A stretch of 64,000 bases of DNA from Clostridium_AD sp036569345 (GCF_036569345.1 NZ_DATCQT010000089.1:22144-86143), one strand, 5' to 3'. Counted from the stretch's first letter, positions 1 through 8,126 are shown. Numbers and translations are program-made. The notes: generated by a model not told the origin, from the letters alone.

Positions 1-2
1 CT

Positions 3-152
3 GAGGAATTGAAAAAATATATTATGAATGTGACTAAATTGAGATGGATATACTGGGCATTCATATTCAATGAATTATCATGCGAAATTTGTTATAGTTT
101 AACTGTTATTGAGACAATTAAAAAGGGAAATATAGGATTAATGAATAATTGA
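3..152 (+). CDS. C-terminal end of an unidentified protein (cut by window edge)
   Basis: An open frame runs from the window edge through 49 codons to a TGA at 150-152. It is rich in aromatic and hydrophobic residues (a WIYWAFIF stretch) and ends in an Asn-rich tail. I do not recognise the family from this fragment. No terminator follows before the next ORF at 248. It could itself be a remnant, given the truncated gene immediately downstream. Confidence 0.4.
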   Translation, partial: EELKKYIMNVTKLRWIYWAFIFNELSCEICYSLTVIETIKKGNIGLMNN

Positions 153-247
153 ATTACACCCTAATATACCTACTTTAAGAGATAAAAACCTTCATAATAA
201 CTACATAAATTTTTGATATATTTATTATATTAATAAAGGAGTATTTC

Positions 248-496
248 ATGAAGTTAACAAATCTAATAGTTCAAATACTGAAGGAGGAAGCTGTTCCTGC
301 CATAGGATGCACTGAGCCAGTAGCTGTTGCTCTTGCCTGTGCGAAGTCTATAGAATTAATAACTTTTAATTATATAGATAAAGCGGAAGTTTTTGTTAGT
401 CCTAACATATATATAAATGGACTGTCAGTTGGGATACCAAATACTCAGGAAGTTTGGCTTTATATTGCTGACAAGATCAGATTATTTAATATATGA
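248..496 (+). pseudogene. Truncated L-cysteine desulfidase / UPF0597 (CyuA, YhaM) homologue
   Basis: The 82-residue frame begins ATG after a good AAAGGAG site. It matches only the extreme N-terminus of the UPF0597/CyuA family: the VPAIGCTEP block, whose Cys is an iron-sulfur ligand in the family, followed by an A-rich helix and VSPNIYINGLSVGIPNT. Family members have about 430 residues. Here homology stops near residue 66 and a short unrelated tail leads to a stop, so most of the catalytic domain is gone. The intact enzyme degrades L-cysteine to pyruvate, sulfide and ammonia; this fragment cannot. The next gene starts 31 bp downstream, suggesting a deletion brought the response regulator next to it. 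Confidence 0.75.
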
Positions 497-527
497 ACCA
501 TTAATTATAAAGAGGGGCGAATTGAAC

Positions 528-1208
528 ATGGATAATATATTGATTATCGAAGATGAAGAAAAGGTCTCAGAAATACTTAAAGCATATCTAGAAAAAGGAG
601 GCTATAGTGTTTATTGCACTACCAATGGGACTGAAGGTATAAAATTATTCGAAAAAATTAAATTCAACTTGGTAATACTAGACCTAATGTTGCCAGACAT
701 ATCTGGTGAAGAGGTGTGTAGTGTACTAAGGAAAATGTCTGAAGTACATATATTTATGCTTACAGCAAAAAATACACTAGAGGATAGAATTGTAGGGTTA
801 AACCTCGGAGCAGATGAGTATCTGGTCAAGCCATTTAGCCCTCGAGAACTAACTGCAAGAGTAAATGCGTTATTTAGAAGACTTAATACAAATAAGGATG
901 AAACAAAAGTTTATGACAATGGAGACTTTGAAATTAATTATGACAAAAGAATAGTTAAGGTTCGAGGCACAGAAATATCTTTTACACCAAATGAATTTGA
1001 CATAGTATATATTCTTTCATCTAATATGGGCAAAGTATTTACAAGAGAGCAACTCATCGAAAGAATTATGGGAATAGATTTCCAAGGATTTGATAGAACA
1101 ATAGATGTACATATTAAAAATATACGTAAAAAGATAGAGGAGGATAGTAGAAATCCTAAATATATATTAACTGTAACTAGAATTGGTTACAAATTCGGTG
1201 GTGATTAA
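528..1208 (+). CDS. OmpR-family response regulator
   Basis: A 226-residue DNA-binding response regulator. The receiver domain (about 1-118) has the acidic pocket IIEDEE, phospho-acceptor D52 in LVILDLMLPD, T79 and K101 in LVKPF. The C-terminal winged helix (about 130-225) has the FTPNEFDIVYIL and DRTIDVHIKNIRKKIE signatures of the OmpR/PhoB class. The frame is open upstream to 417, but that extension overlaps the cyuA relic; ATG 528 follows an AGAGGGG site and begins at the normal first residue of the receiver domain. The sensor kinase gene follows after 3 bp, so the two are co-transcribed and cognate. The signal and target genes are unknown. Confidence 0.95.
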   Translation: MDNILIIEDEEKVSEILKAYLEKGGYSVYCTTNGTEGIKLFEKIKFNLVILDLMLPDISGEEVCSVLRKMSEVHIFMLTAKNTLEDRIVGLNLGADEYLVKPFSPRELTARVNALFRRLNTNKDETKVYDNGDFEINYDKRIVKVRGTEISFTPNEFDIVYILSSNMGKVFTREQLIERIMGIDFQGFDRTIDVHIKNIRKKIEEDSRNPKYILTVTRIGYKFGGD

Positions 1209-1211
1209 TTT

Positions 1212-2615
1212 ATGAGAATCATAAAATTAATGCGAAGTATAAACTTTATGCAAAGCATAAGAAAAAGATTAAGTATTATTTTAGTGTGCACATCGATAAT
1301 AGCACTTATTTTATCGACACTTTTTGTAAATATAACAATATCAAAAACCTTTGATAAGTATTTATTAGAAACACAAGATAAGAGAAATGATAGAATAGTT
1401 AAATATTTGGAAGAAGTATATAAAAAAAATGGTAAATGGTCTGAAACTTCAGGAACAGAAATTTCTCATGAAGCTTATATGAATAATTATTGTCTTACCC
1501 TTAAGGATGAAAATAACAAAATAGTTTGGGGAATGAATCCAAATGAAATTGTTCACAATATGAATGCTAATATGCAAGTTAAAAATGGAGGTGTTTATAC
1601 TACAAGAACCTTCAAAATAAAATCTAAGAACAAAATCATAGGATACATAGAAGTAGGACAATACGCACCAGTACTATTATCAAAAGAAGATATAGATTTC
1701 AAAACATCTATAAATAAGAGCATTATTTTAAGCTTCCTTCTTTCAATTTTAATAACAATATTAATTAGTCTGTTTATTTCAAAGCAATTTTCTAATCCTC
1801 TTAGGCAAGTTTCAAAGATTTCAGTTGATCTATCAAATGGAAATTATAGTGCAAGGTCACAAAATAAGAGTAGTATTTTAGAACTTGAAAACTTAAGAAC
1901 TAGCATGAATACACTAGGAGAAAAGCTTCAGCATCAGGATCAACTTCGAAAGAGGTTAATAGCAGATATATCTCATGAAGTTAGAACGCCCCTTAATATT
2001 CTCCAAAATAATTTTGAAGCTATGATTGATGGCATTTTTCCTGTTGACAACGAAAGATTAACTTATCTTAACGAAGAGGTTATTAGATTTGGAAAGCTTA
2101 TAGACAATTTAAATGCCTTAAAAGAGGTCGAAGCGCAAGAAACAGTCTTAAGTATGGAGAAAATTAACTTGAAGAATATTATTTCCTCGGTTGTAAAGGA
2201 GTTTGAAGTAATAGCTGAAAATGAAAATCTTGACATCACATTAGAATGTAGCGCCATTAAGCAATGTAACATTTTAGGGGACAGTGATAAAATAAAACAG
2301 GTAATAATTAATTTACTTTCAAATGCAGTTAAATTTACTCCAGGGAAAGGTGAGATTAATATTACCTTAAAAGAAACAGATGAAAAGGTAATATTAAAAA
2401 TAGAAGATACAGGCATTGGCATTAAGACGGAGGACTTGCCTTATATATTTGAAAGGTTGTATAGAGGAGACAAAAGCAGACATAAAATACAAGGCACTGG
2501 TATAGGACTCACTATTGTAAAAAATATACTAACCCTACATAAGGCAAGCATAGATGTGAAAAGTAAAGAGGAAAAGGGATGCGTTGTAACTGTGTATTTT
2601 AATAGAATCTTGTGA
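1212..2615 (+). CDS. Membrane sensor histidine kinase
   Basis: A 467-residue HK partner of the preceding regulator. TM1 is near residues 17-42 and TM2 near 165-190, with an extracytoplasmic sensor loop of about 120 residues between them. A HAMP linker follows, then HisKA with DISHEVRTPLN (phospho-acceptor H255), N-box NLLSNAVKFTP, G1 DTGIGI and G2 GTGIGLTIVKN. All catalytic boxes are intact, so it should be an active kinase. The sensor loop has no recognisable ligand-binding fold. The Lys/Arg-rich N-terminus fits the positive-inside rule. Confidence 0.95.
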   Translation: MRIIKLMRSINFMQSIRKRLSIILVCTSIIALILSTLFVNITISKTFDKYLLETQDKRNDRIVKYLEEVYKKNGKWSETSGTEISHEAYMNNYCLTLKDENNKIVWGMNPNEIVHNMNANMQVKNGGVYTTRTFKIKSKNKIIGYIEVGQYAPVLLSKEDIDFKTSINKSIILSFLLSILITILISLFISKQFSNPLRQVSKISVDLSNGNYSARSQNKSSILELENLRTSMNTLGEKLQHQDQLRKRLIADISHEVRTPLNILQNNFEAMIDGIFPVDNERLTYLNEEVIRFGKLIDNLNALKEVEAQETVLSMEKINLKNIISSVVKEFEVIAENENLDITLECSAIKQCNILGDSDKIKQVIINLLSNAVKFTPGKGEINITLKETDEKVILKIEDTGIGIKTEDLPYIFERLYRGDKSRHKIQGTGIGLTIVKNILTLHKASIDVKSKEEKGCVVTVYFNRIL

Positions 2616-2736
2616 TTAGCTCATATTCAAAAGTATGGAGATACAAGTATCAAACTCTATTGAATAATTTGTAAAAATATAATATAATAGACTAAATTAG
2701 TATAATCTAAGGAGGAAAATAAGATATAAATGATAA

Positions 2737-3444
2737 GTGCAGATGAAATATAGAGCTAAGTTAGAGATATTGATAAGCATTGTAGTTTTGAGTTTATTAA
2801 ACGGGTTAGTGTTAATCAAGGTAATTGTTCCTAAATATAGTATTAGATTACTTCATTGTGTACTTATGTCTATAATATTTGGAGTGTTGTATTATTTATC
2901 CTTTCTAAGGATATGTTCAAAATATGATCTTCTCAAAGAGACTAACAAACAACTGTTAGCAGACCTAAAAATAGATAAGCTAACAGGATTATTTAATAGA
3001 GGAACTTTTGACTTGGATCTAAAAAATATATTAGATTCTGAGGTATACTCAGCAATATTTATAGATATAGATGATTTTAGGAATTTTAATAACGAATATG
3101 GACATTCTGTTGGTGATAAAGTCTTAATAGAGGTCATTGAAACTATTGGAAAGGGTATAAGAAAAAATGACAGGGCATATAGATACGGTGGAGAGGAAAT
3201 TGTAATAATTTTAAAAGGTTGCGATAAAGAAAAGGCTTTTATTGTCGCTGAGAAAATTAGAAGTAATGTAAGTTCTATTGATAATTCACCTTTACCTAAA
3301 ATAACTATTTCTTTAGGAGTATCTGGATATCCAGATGATGGACAAAATGTTGAAGATATAATACAAGCATGCGATGAAGCACTTTTATATGCAAAGAAAA
3401 ATGGTAAAAATAAAACAGTTATGTTTGATAAAAACCTGGATTAA
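2737..3444 (+). CDS. Membrane-bound GGDEF diguanylate cyclase
   Basis: Makes cyclic di-GMP from two GTP. Two N-terminal membrane helices (about 9-30 and 38-60) are joined by a short coiled linker to a GGDEF domain. The active-site signature is GGEEI at residues 151-154; the metal-binding FIDIDDF and NNEYGH motifs are present. An RKND motif ending five residues before GGEEI is an intact I-site (RxxD), so product inhibition is predicted. The start is GTG 2737 or ATG 2743; a stop lies just upstream. The AAGGAGG site at 2709-2715 is unusually far away and sits closer to an overlapping seven-codon frame at 2730-2753. It is convergent with an HD-GYP gene. Confidence 0.93.
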   Translation: MQMKYRAKLEILISIVVLSLLNGLVLIKVIVPKYSIRLLHCVLMSIIFGVLYYLSFLRICSKYDLLKETNKQLLADLKIDKLTGLFNRGTFDLDLKNILDSEVYSAIFIDIDDFRNFNNEYGHSVGDKVLIEVIETIGKGIRKNDRAYRYGGEEIVIILKGCDKEKAFIVAEKIRSNVSSIDNSPLPKITISLGVSGYPDDGQNVEDIIQACDEALLYAKKNGKNKTVMFDKNLD

Positions 3445-3512
3445 GATTACTCCAAACTACAGATAGAAGTCAAAACATTGATATATGAATCAGAAAGTAA
3501 AATGTTACGCAT

Positions 3513-3559
3513 AAAAAATTATACTTCACTAAAAAAATAGTGTTGTATAATTTTTTTTT
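3513..3559. terminator. Bidirectional intrinsic terminator
   Basis: A long A/T-flanked stem (AAAAAATTATAC, internal CACTA/TAGTG) separates the convergent diguanylate cyclase and HD-GYP genes. Oligo-A on one side and oligo-T on the other let it serve both strands. Confidence 0.85.
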
Positions 3560-3587
3560 AATTTATATAAACTCAAGATCTTAGAAA

Positions 3588-4820
3588 CTAAAAAGTAATT
3601 TTTAAAAAAGCATCAACTATTTTTGAATCAAATTGGATTCCTTTAAATTTAATAAGTTCATTTACTGCAACACTATGAAGCAACCCTTTTCTATAGGGCC
3701 TATCGGAGGTCATAGCATCGTAAGAATCTGCAACACATATGATTCTTGATTCAATAGGAATAGCTTCACCACTGATACCTGAAGGGTATCCAGTGCCATT
3801 AAATTTTTCATGGTGATGCAGTATTATGGGAAGGGCCTTGTCTAAGAATTCAATAGTTTTTAAAATATCTACACCTATAGAAGGATGTTCTTTTATTTGA
3901 TTAAATTCTTCATTTGTTAATTTTCCTGGTTTGTTTAATACTCCATCGGGGATTCCTATTTTACCTACATCATGAAGTAAAGCAGCAATTTCTAACACAT
4001 TAAGTTGATCTAATGATAAGCCTAGTACTTGACCTATTTTTAAAGAAACTTTAGTTACACGATCTGAATGTCCAGCGGTATATGTATCTCTAGCATCAAT
4101 TGCCTTGGAGAGAGTAAGTACAGTGCTTTTGTAGGATAAGTTAAGTTTGAAATAAGCTTCTTTTAGGTCCTTTGATTTATGAATCAAAGATTCATTTTGT
4201 TTAAGCATTTTATTTGAGAAATTATATATAATTTTTATAAGTAATAGATATAAAATAAGCAGTCCTGAAAAAACTATCATTGAAATAGTTCGAATAACTG
4301 ATTTCATATGCATTTCTATTTCATAATAGGGTTTTACAATTTCATAAACTCCTATTATGGAATTGTTTACTTCAATAGGTAAATATAATTTTATAACTTT
4401 AATAATTTTGCCATTTAGTAAGTCATTTGAAATTAGGTAATTTTGTTTATTTTTAAAAGCCTCATCAAGGTTAGATTTGTTATTTACTTTTGTTTCTATA
4501 ATGGTGTTGTTCTTTAAATAAATGAATGAATTCCTAGTATTCCATATTTTCACGCCTAATATATTTTCATTTTTAGTAATGTAATTAAGCTTCATATCTA
4601 AAACATCAAATTTTTCTTTTGATAAAGATGTCTTATAATCTTTTGGAGAAAGCTCGGGCTCAATCGTAGAATATAATGTTAGATGAGCCAACTGCTCAAT
4701 TGTATCGATTTGATCATTTATCATATGACTATTAATAAATAATATAAGGGAGACACCAGTAAATAGAAATGCTATTAAACTATAGAAAGTAAAATATCTT
4801 AATAATGATAATTTTTTCAT
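3588..4820 (-). CDS. Membrane-anchored HD-GYP cyclic di-GMP phosphodiesterase
   Basis: A 410-residue protein. TM1 lies near residues 8-28, an extracytoplasmic sensor domain spans about 30-180, TM2 is near 185-207, then a coiled linker and a C-terminal HD-GYP domain. The domain carries GHSDRV, HDVGKIGIPDGVLNKPG, ILHHHEKFNGTGYP (the GYP signature) and ADSYDAMTSDRPYR, so metal-binding and catalytic residues appear complete. HD-GYP enzymes hydrolyse c-di-GMP to pGpG and GMP. ATG 4820 is preferred: AAGGTG lies 5 nt upstream, whereas the GTG six bases further out overlaps that site. It points at the GGDEF gene across a shared terminator. Confidence 0.94.
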   Translation of the reverse strand: MKKLSLLRYFTFYSLIAFLFTGVSLILFINSHMINDQIDTIEQLAHLTLYSTIEPELSPKDYKTSLSKEKFDVLDMKLNYITKNENILGVKIWNTRNSFIYLKNNTIIETKVNNKSNLDEAFKNKQNYLISNDLLNGKIIKVIKLYLPIEVNNSIIGVYEIVKPYYEIEMHMKSVIRTISMIVFSGLLILYLLLIKIIYNFSNKMLKQNESLIHKSKDLKEAYFKLNLSYKSTVLTLSKAIDARDTYTAGHSDRVTKVSLKIGQVLGLSLDQLNVLEIAALLHDVGKIGIPDGVLNKPGKLTNEEFNQIKEHPSIGVDILKTIEFLDKALPIILHHHEKFNGTGYPSGISGEAIPIESRIICVADSYDAMTSDRPYRKGLLHSVAVNELIKFKGIQFDSKIVDAFLKITF

Positions 4821-5288
4821 AAACACACCTTCAATCTCAAAATGTTATAGCGGACTTATTATAGCATATAAAAATATTGTAACAAAGTATTAGAAAGACA
4901 AAATAATTGTAAAAAAAATGTGAGATATCTACATATATTCTACATAAAAAAATGGTATTATTTACATTATTGTGAGGCGAAATCATTGGAAATATTTTTT
5001 TAAAATAAAATTACTTTTTATAATACCTTAATACAGAAATTTAAGATATAAAATAAGATCACTTTCAATATCCTCAACTATTTTTGAACTATCGTTTTTA
5101 AATGTAACAATGAAAGATTTGCTCGTGGAGAAATAAATGAAGGTGAATATAATCAAAGGAAAAATATACTATTAAACCTTAAATCATTATAAAATACTGG
5201 TCATGACAAAAGAGTAGTGAGGCTTATCTTCTGGCATGACCTTTTATTTATTGAAAAAACATTACTTAACCTTAAGTGCTGAAAAAAT
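4821..5288. other. 468-bp intergenic region without a convincing gene
   Basis: This region holds the promoter side of the HD-GYP gene and the downstream side of the CWB2 gene. A very AT-rich stretch carries no ORF with a ribosome binding site. A minus-strand frame of about 40 codons around 5020-5160 looks protein-like in composition but lacks a start signal. The only clear structure is the hairpin at 5199-5251. Confidence 0.5.
5199..5251 (+). other. Orphan hairpin with T-rich tail
   Basis: GGTCATG (5199-5205) pairs with CATGACC (5235-5241) across a 29-nt loop that has some further internal pairing, followed by TTTTATTTATT. It looks like an intrinsic terminator on the plus strand, but no plus-strand gene precedes it. 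Possibilities are the end of a short untranslated RNA or the 3' boundary of the minus-strand CWB2 transcript. Confidence 0.4.
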
Positions 5289-6347
5289 TTATATATTTAA
5301 AGCCTCTTCAAGTTCAATCTGCATATTAGTAGAAATTTGATGAAAACCTCCAAGAATAAATCCATGCATAAATCCAGGTTTAGGTGGATGCTTTTCTAGG
5401 GGTTTTACGGAAAGTACATACTCACTTGTTGCTTTAGGTATTGCAATGGGATCAATATATAAAAGTGGAGAATGTTTACCAAGGTGTGCAAAGGTACAGG
5501 CTGCTAAATTATAAGCCCAGTTATTTGGAGTTCCAAAACAAAATGCCCATCCTTCTTTAGTATTTATGTTCCAACCGAACATGCTTTCTTGTGAATAATA
5601 TTTTGAAAAGTTTACAGCAACATCATAACATGTGCTTCCACCAATTCTATCTACTTTTGATTTTGCAATGCTTTGTATTTCATTAAAAACATTATCTGAA
5701 ATTGTTTGTTCACTTCCAATAATAAACATATTTTTGTAATTATACTTGATTAACTGTTGTTTTGTAATCTCTGGTAATTTATCTTTATAAGTAAACAGTA
5801 TAGGTACTCCCATATGTGCAGAATAATATGCCACAGGTATACTTTCGGAATAATCATCAGAAGAGACTATCATTATATTCTCATTACCTTCCATAGATTC
5901 TGGTGCCATTTTATATCTGAATTCCATTGCTTCACTTGCCGCTTGAATAGGGTTACTTCCTGTAATTCTTATAGTAGACAACCCTGCATTTAATAATTGC
6001 AATTCTATAATTGGAGCTATTGGGCCAACTATAAGTATCTTTGCAGGTACATTTTTACCAGTTGGGGATAGTCTGATAATTTCATTAAAGGTTTCTGGTG
6101 AAAGATAATTTGCATTTGTGAAGACTAGAGGTGCATTTATCGGGAAATGTATTAATGGTGATGCGAGTAACCCATAATGAAAGGAAGTCAAAGGCACAAG
6201 TATAATTGCATTAGGACTCCATTTTACTTTAGGACTTGGATATATTACCTTCGTAACATAACTATTAAATGTAAGTGGAGTATCACCTAATATTCGTGTT
6301 GTATTAACAGTATCTATAGCAGGTCTGTAATAAGGAAGGTCGAACAC
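5289..6347 (-). CDS. Cell-wall-binding repeat 2 (CWB2-like) protein lacking a signal peptide
   Basis: A 352-residue protein with repeated Rossmann-like units typical of CWB2 (PF04122): APLVFTNANYLSPETFNEI, KILIVGPIAPI, LSTIRITGSNPIQAASEAM, NIMIVSSDDYSESIPVA, NMFIIGSEQTI and VDRIGGSTCYDVAVNFS. CWB2 modules in clostridial surface proteins bind anionic wall polymer after Sec export. This protein starts directly in the domain, with no signal peptide or membrane segment. GTG 6347 is preferred because AAAGGAG lies 8 nt upstream; the TTG six codons earlier has no site and contains that AAAGGAG. It is monocistronic. The cellular location is uncertain: cytoplasmic or released by an unconventional route. 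Confidence 0.8.
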   Translation of the reverse strand: MFDLPYYRPAIDTVNTTRILGDTPLTFNSYVTKVIYPSPKVKWSPNAIILVPLTSFHYGLLASPLIHFPINAPLVFTNANYLSPETFNEIIRLSPTGKNVPAKILIVGPIAPIIELQLLNAGLSTIRITGSNPIQAASEAMEFRYKMAPESMEGNENIMIVSSDDYSESIPVAYYSAHMGVPILFTYKDKLPEITKQQLIKYNYKNMFIIGSEQTISDNVFNEIQSIAKSKVDRIGGSTCYDVAVNFSKYYSQESMFGWNINTKEGWAFCFGTPNNWAYNLAACTFAHLGKHSPLLYIDPIAIPKATSEYVLSVKPLEKHPPKPGFMHGFILGGFHQISTNMQIELEEALNI

Positions 6348-6505
6348 ATAAATATCTCCTTTCAATAATTAATTATATTATATTATATTGTTTTACTTAA
6401 AATATGTTCAATTTCAATAATAAAGCGTGACGCATATTTCTACATAATACCTTTATAAGTATTTTTTATAATAAGTTATAACAAAAACAATAAGGAGAGA
6501 TAAAT

Positions 6506-6682
6506 ATGGGAACATTAGTATCAATACTAATATTTATGGGGATAATGTTTGTAATGTCTAAATTAGGGTTAGGATGTTGCGGAGGCCATTCTGATCATTC
6601 TAAGCATAATGAAAATAACAGCAAAAAAAGTTGTTGTGGTTCAGAAATAGAAAAAGTTTCTAAGGATATATCTGAAAGATAA
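6506..6682 (+). CDS. Small Cys/His-rich membrane-anchored protein
   Basis: A 58-residue protein with an AAGGAG site 8 nt before the ATG. One hydrophobic helix occupies residues 3-23. It is followed by CCGGHSDHSKH and, after a short Lys/Asn linker, CCGS and a charged tail. The paired CC motifs with His residues suggest soft-metal binding (Cu, Zn or similar). This is inference, as I do not recognise a named family. A TATAAT-like box (about 6467) lies upstream, so it is probably a single-gene unit. It converges with the NusG-II gene with 19 bp between stop codons. Confidence 0.7.
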   Translation: MGTLVSILIFMGIMFVMSKLGLGCCGGHSDHSKHNENNSKKSCCGSEIEKVSKDISER

Positions 6683-6701
6683 TTTTGAAATATTAATTAA
6701 A

Positions 6702-7100
6702 CTATCCTATTATTGAGTCTAGTGTCTCGTCTTTTGCAGATTCAATACTAACTATAATTTTATTTGGTAAACACACTATAACTTGATATTTCTTATTGAC
6801 CCAACCAGTAAGAGAACAAACTTTTTTAGGACAAATTTTTCTATCCATTTCAAGCATTCTTACAGCTCCATTTTTTATTTCTAAATAACCGTTATTGCCA
6901 TTAAAAACAAATTTATATGTCTTGCTCTTTTCATATTTATTTAATGGTATTTTTTTTATTATTTGTCCTTGCACCTGGATAATAACTTTTTCGTTATTGT
7001 TACTAGTATTTTCTATTGCGTATATATAAAGAGTTGATATTATGCAAATAAATAAAAGGCTACCTAGTATGATTTTATCCCATTTAGTAAATGATTTCAA
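6702..7100 (-). CDS. NusG domain II-containing membrane protein
   Basis: A 132-residue protein. A single N-terminal membrane helix (about 10-28) is followed by an extracytoplasmic NusG-II type beta domain with the family signature ICPKKVCSLTGW and IVCLPNKI (Cys pair, then Cys-Leu-Pro-Asn). TTG is the start, with AAGGAGGG six bases upstream. In Firmicutes such proteins often sit beside ApbE-type flavin transferases or heptaprenyl diphosphate synthase component I. Neither is present here, so the gene is isolated and its role is unknown. Confidence 0.85.
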   Translation of the reverse strand: MKSFTKWDKIILGSLLFICIISTLYIYAIENTSNNNEKVIIQVQGQIIKKIPLNKYEKSKTYKFVFNGNNGYLEIKNGAVRMLEMDRKICPKKVCSLTGWVNKKYQVIVCLPNKIIVSIESAKDETLDSIIG

Positions 7101-7433
7101 CTTATTCCCTCCTTAGCAATTTTCATATTCACAGATAAGTTTTTAAAGTGCAGGATATTTTATGCACTTTTTTAATGATTTTGAAGATCATAAGTATTCT
7201 TATGTTAAATAGATTTTTGACGGTAAATTAAAGAAATATTTTATCTAGTTACATAGATTAAATCTAACATTATAATATGAATATCATATGAAGATTAATA
7301 AGTAATAAAATATGGTAATTATACATTAAGTGGTGAAATTGAGGCTGTTGAGAATTTTATAAAAAATTAGTACGACACAGACAATTGTAATTTAAATGGT
7401 ACTAAATAAACGGTCTAGGAGGATTATAAAATT
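7101..7433. other. 333-bp divergent intergenic region
   Basis: Promoter region between the divergent NusG-II gene and bcrC. It contains the hairpin at 7145-7173. It also holds a short plus-strand frame (about 7305-7369, 21 codons) whose translation reads like the end of a protein but has no start codon, probably a gene fragment. Nothing else is supported. Confidence 0.4.
7145..7173. terminator. Terminator-like hairpin
   Basis: AAAGTGCA (7145-7152) pairs with TGCACTTT (7163-7170), with T residues continuing on the plus strand. It lies upstream of both flanking divergent genes, so it does not end either; it could block antisense or read-through transcription. Confidence 0.5.
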
Positions 7434-8015
7434 ATGGATTATACTATATACTCGTTAATAAACGGGTTGGCTGGAAGGGTTGTTGTACTTGATAAGACGA
7501 TGGTCTTTATTGCACAAAATTTTCAATACTTGTTTGCAATTATATTATTATTGCTTTGGTTTAAGAAAGACACTAAAGAAAAGGTTACGGCAAACAGAAA
7601 AGCAGCTATATTGGCTATGTTGGCTATGTTAATTGCTTTGGGAATAAATCATATAATCGCGTTTGTATATTTTAGACCAAGACCTTATACATTACATGTA
7701 GCTCACTTGTTGGTAAGCCCTTCTGTTGATCCATCATTCCCTAGTGACCATGCGACTTTTTCCTTTGCACTTGCCTTACCAATACTAGTTGTAAATAAAT
7801 ATTTCGGAAGAATTATGATAGGTATGTCATTATTATTATGTTTCGCCAGAGTATATGTTGGACTTCATTATCCTTTGGATGTTGTTGGTGGAGCAATAGT
7901 AGCTTATGCAACATATAAAGCAATACAAAAATTCCCTAAGTATTTTGATTATATAACTAACTTTGTGTTGAAAATATGGGAGATGATTGTTTTTAGAATC
8001 TATGGCCAAAAGTGA
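7434..8015 (+). CDS. bcrC: PAP2-family undecaprenyl-diphosphatase (BcrC type)
   Basis: A 193-residue integral membrane phosphatase, expected to convert undecaprenyl pyrophosphate to the monophosphate on the outer face of the membrane. This recycles the lipid carrier for peptidoglycan synthesis and contributes to bacitracin tolerance. The three PAP2 motifs are present: FRPRPYT, PSFPSDHATFSFAL and RVYVGLHYPLDVVGG, with the catalytic His in SDH and LHYP. There are about five membrane helices. AGGAGG lies ahead of the ATG. The BcrC assignment over a generic PAP2 phosphatase rests on length and motif wording. Confidence 0.85.
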   Translation: MDYTIYSLINGLAGRVVVLDKTMVFIAQNFQYLFAIILLLLWFKKDTKEKVTANRKAAILAMLAMLIALGINHIIAFVYFRPRPYTLHVAHLLVSPSVDPSFPSDHATFSFALALPILVVNKYFGRIMIGMSLLLCFARVYVGLHYPLDVVGGAIVAYATYKAIQKFPKYFDYITNFVLKIWEMIVFRIYGQK

Positions 8016-8038
8016 AAATAATATTATAATATTATTTG

Positions 8039-8126
8039 TTAAAGATGATCCTTTAAATAGTCTTCAAAACTGTGTTGTCGTGCTAATACCACGATGGGTG
8101 TGTTCAATTCACACATATTCCCGCCA
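8039..8126 (+). tRNA. selC: Degenerate selenocysteine tRNA (tRNA-Sec, UCA anticodon), probably a pseudogene
   Basis: The 3' three-quarters of a tRNA-Sec can be folded. The anticodon loop CTTCAAA (8062-8068, anticodon TCA 8064-8066) has a 5-bp stem ATAGT/ACTGT. A long variable arm is TCGTG/CACGA (8078-8094). The T arm is GTGTG-TTCAATT-CACAC (8098-8114). An 8-nt acceptor 3' strand ATATTCCC precedes discriminator G and an encoded CCA (8124-8126). Eight acceptor bases, UCA, G73 and the long arm are tRNA-Sec hallmarks. No matching GGGAATAT 5' acceptor strand exists upstream, and the D region is aberrant: either a TTAAAG/CTTTAA arm or a D arm missing its 3' half. A terminator follows directly, as for a real tRNA gene. 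Confidence 0.6.

Noticed and set aside
5020..5160. Minus-strand frame of about 40 codons between the HD-GYP and CWB2 genes
   Set aside because: Its composition looks coding, but the only start is a TTG without a ribosome site.
7305..7369. Short plus-strand peptide-like frame upstream of bcrC
   Set aside because: No start codon or ribosome site; at most a gene fragment.
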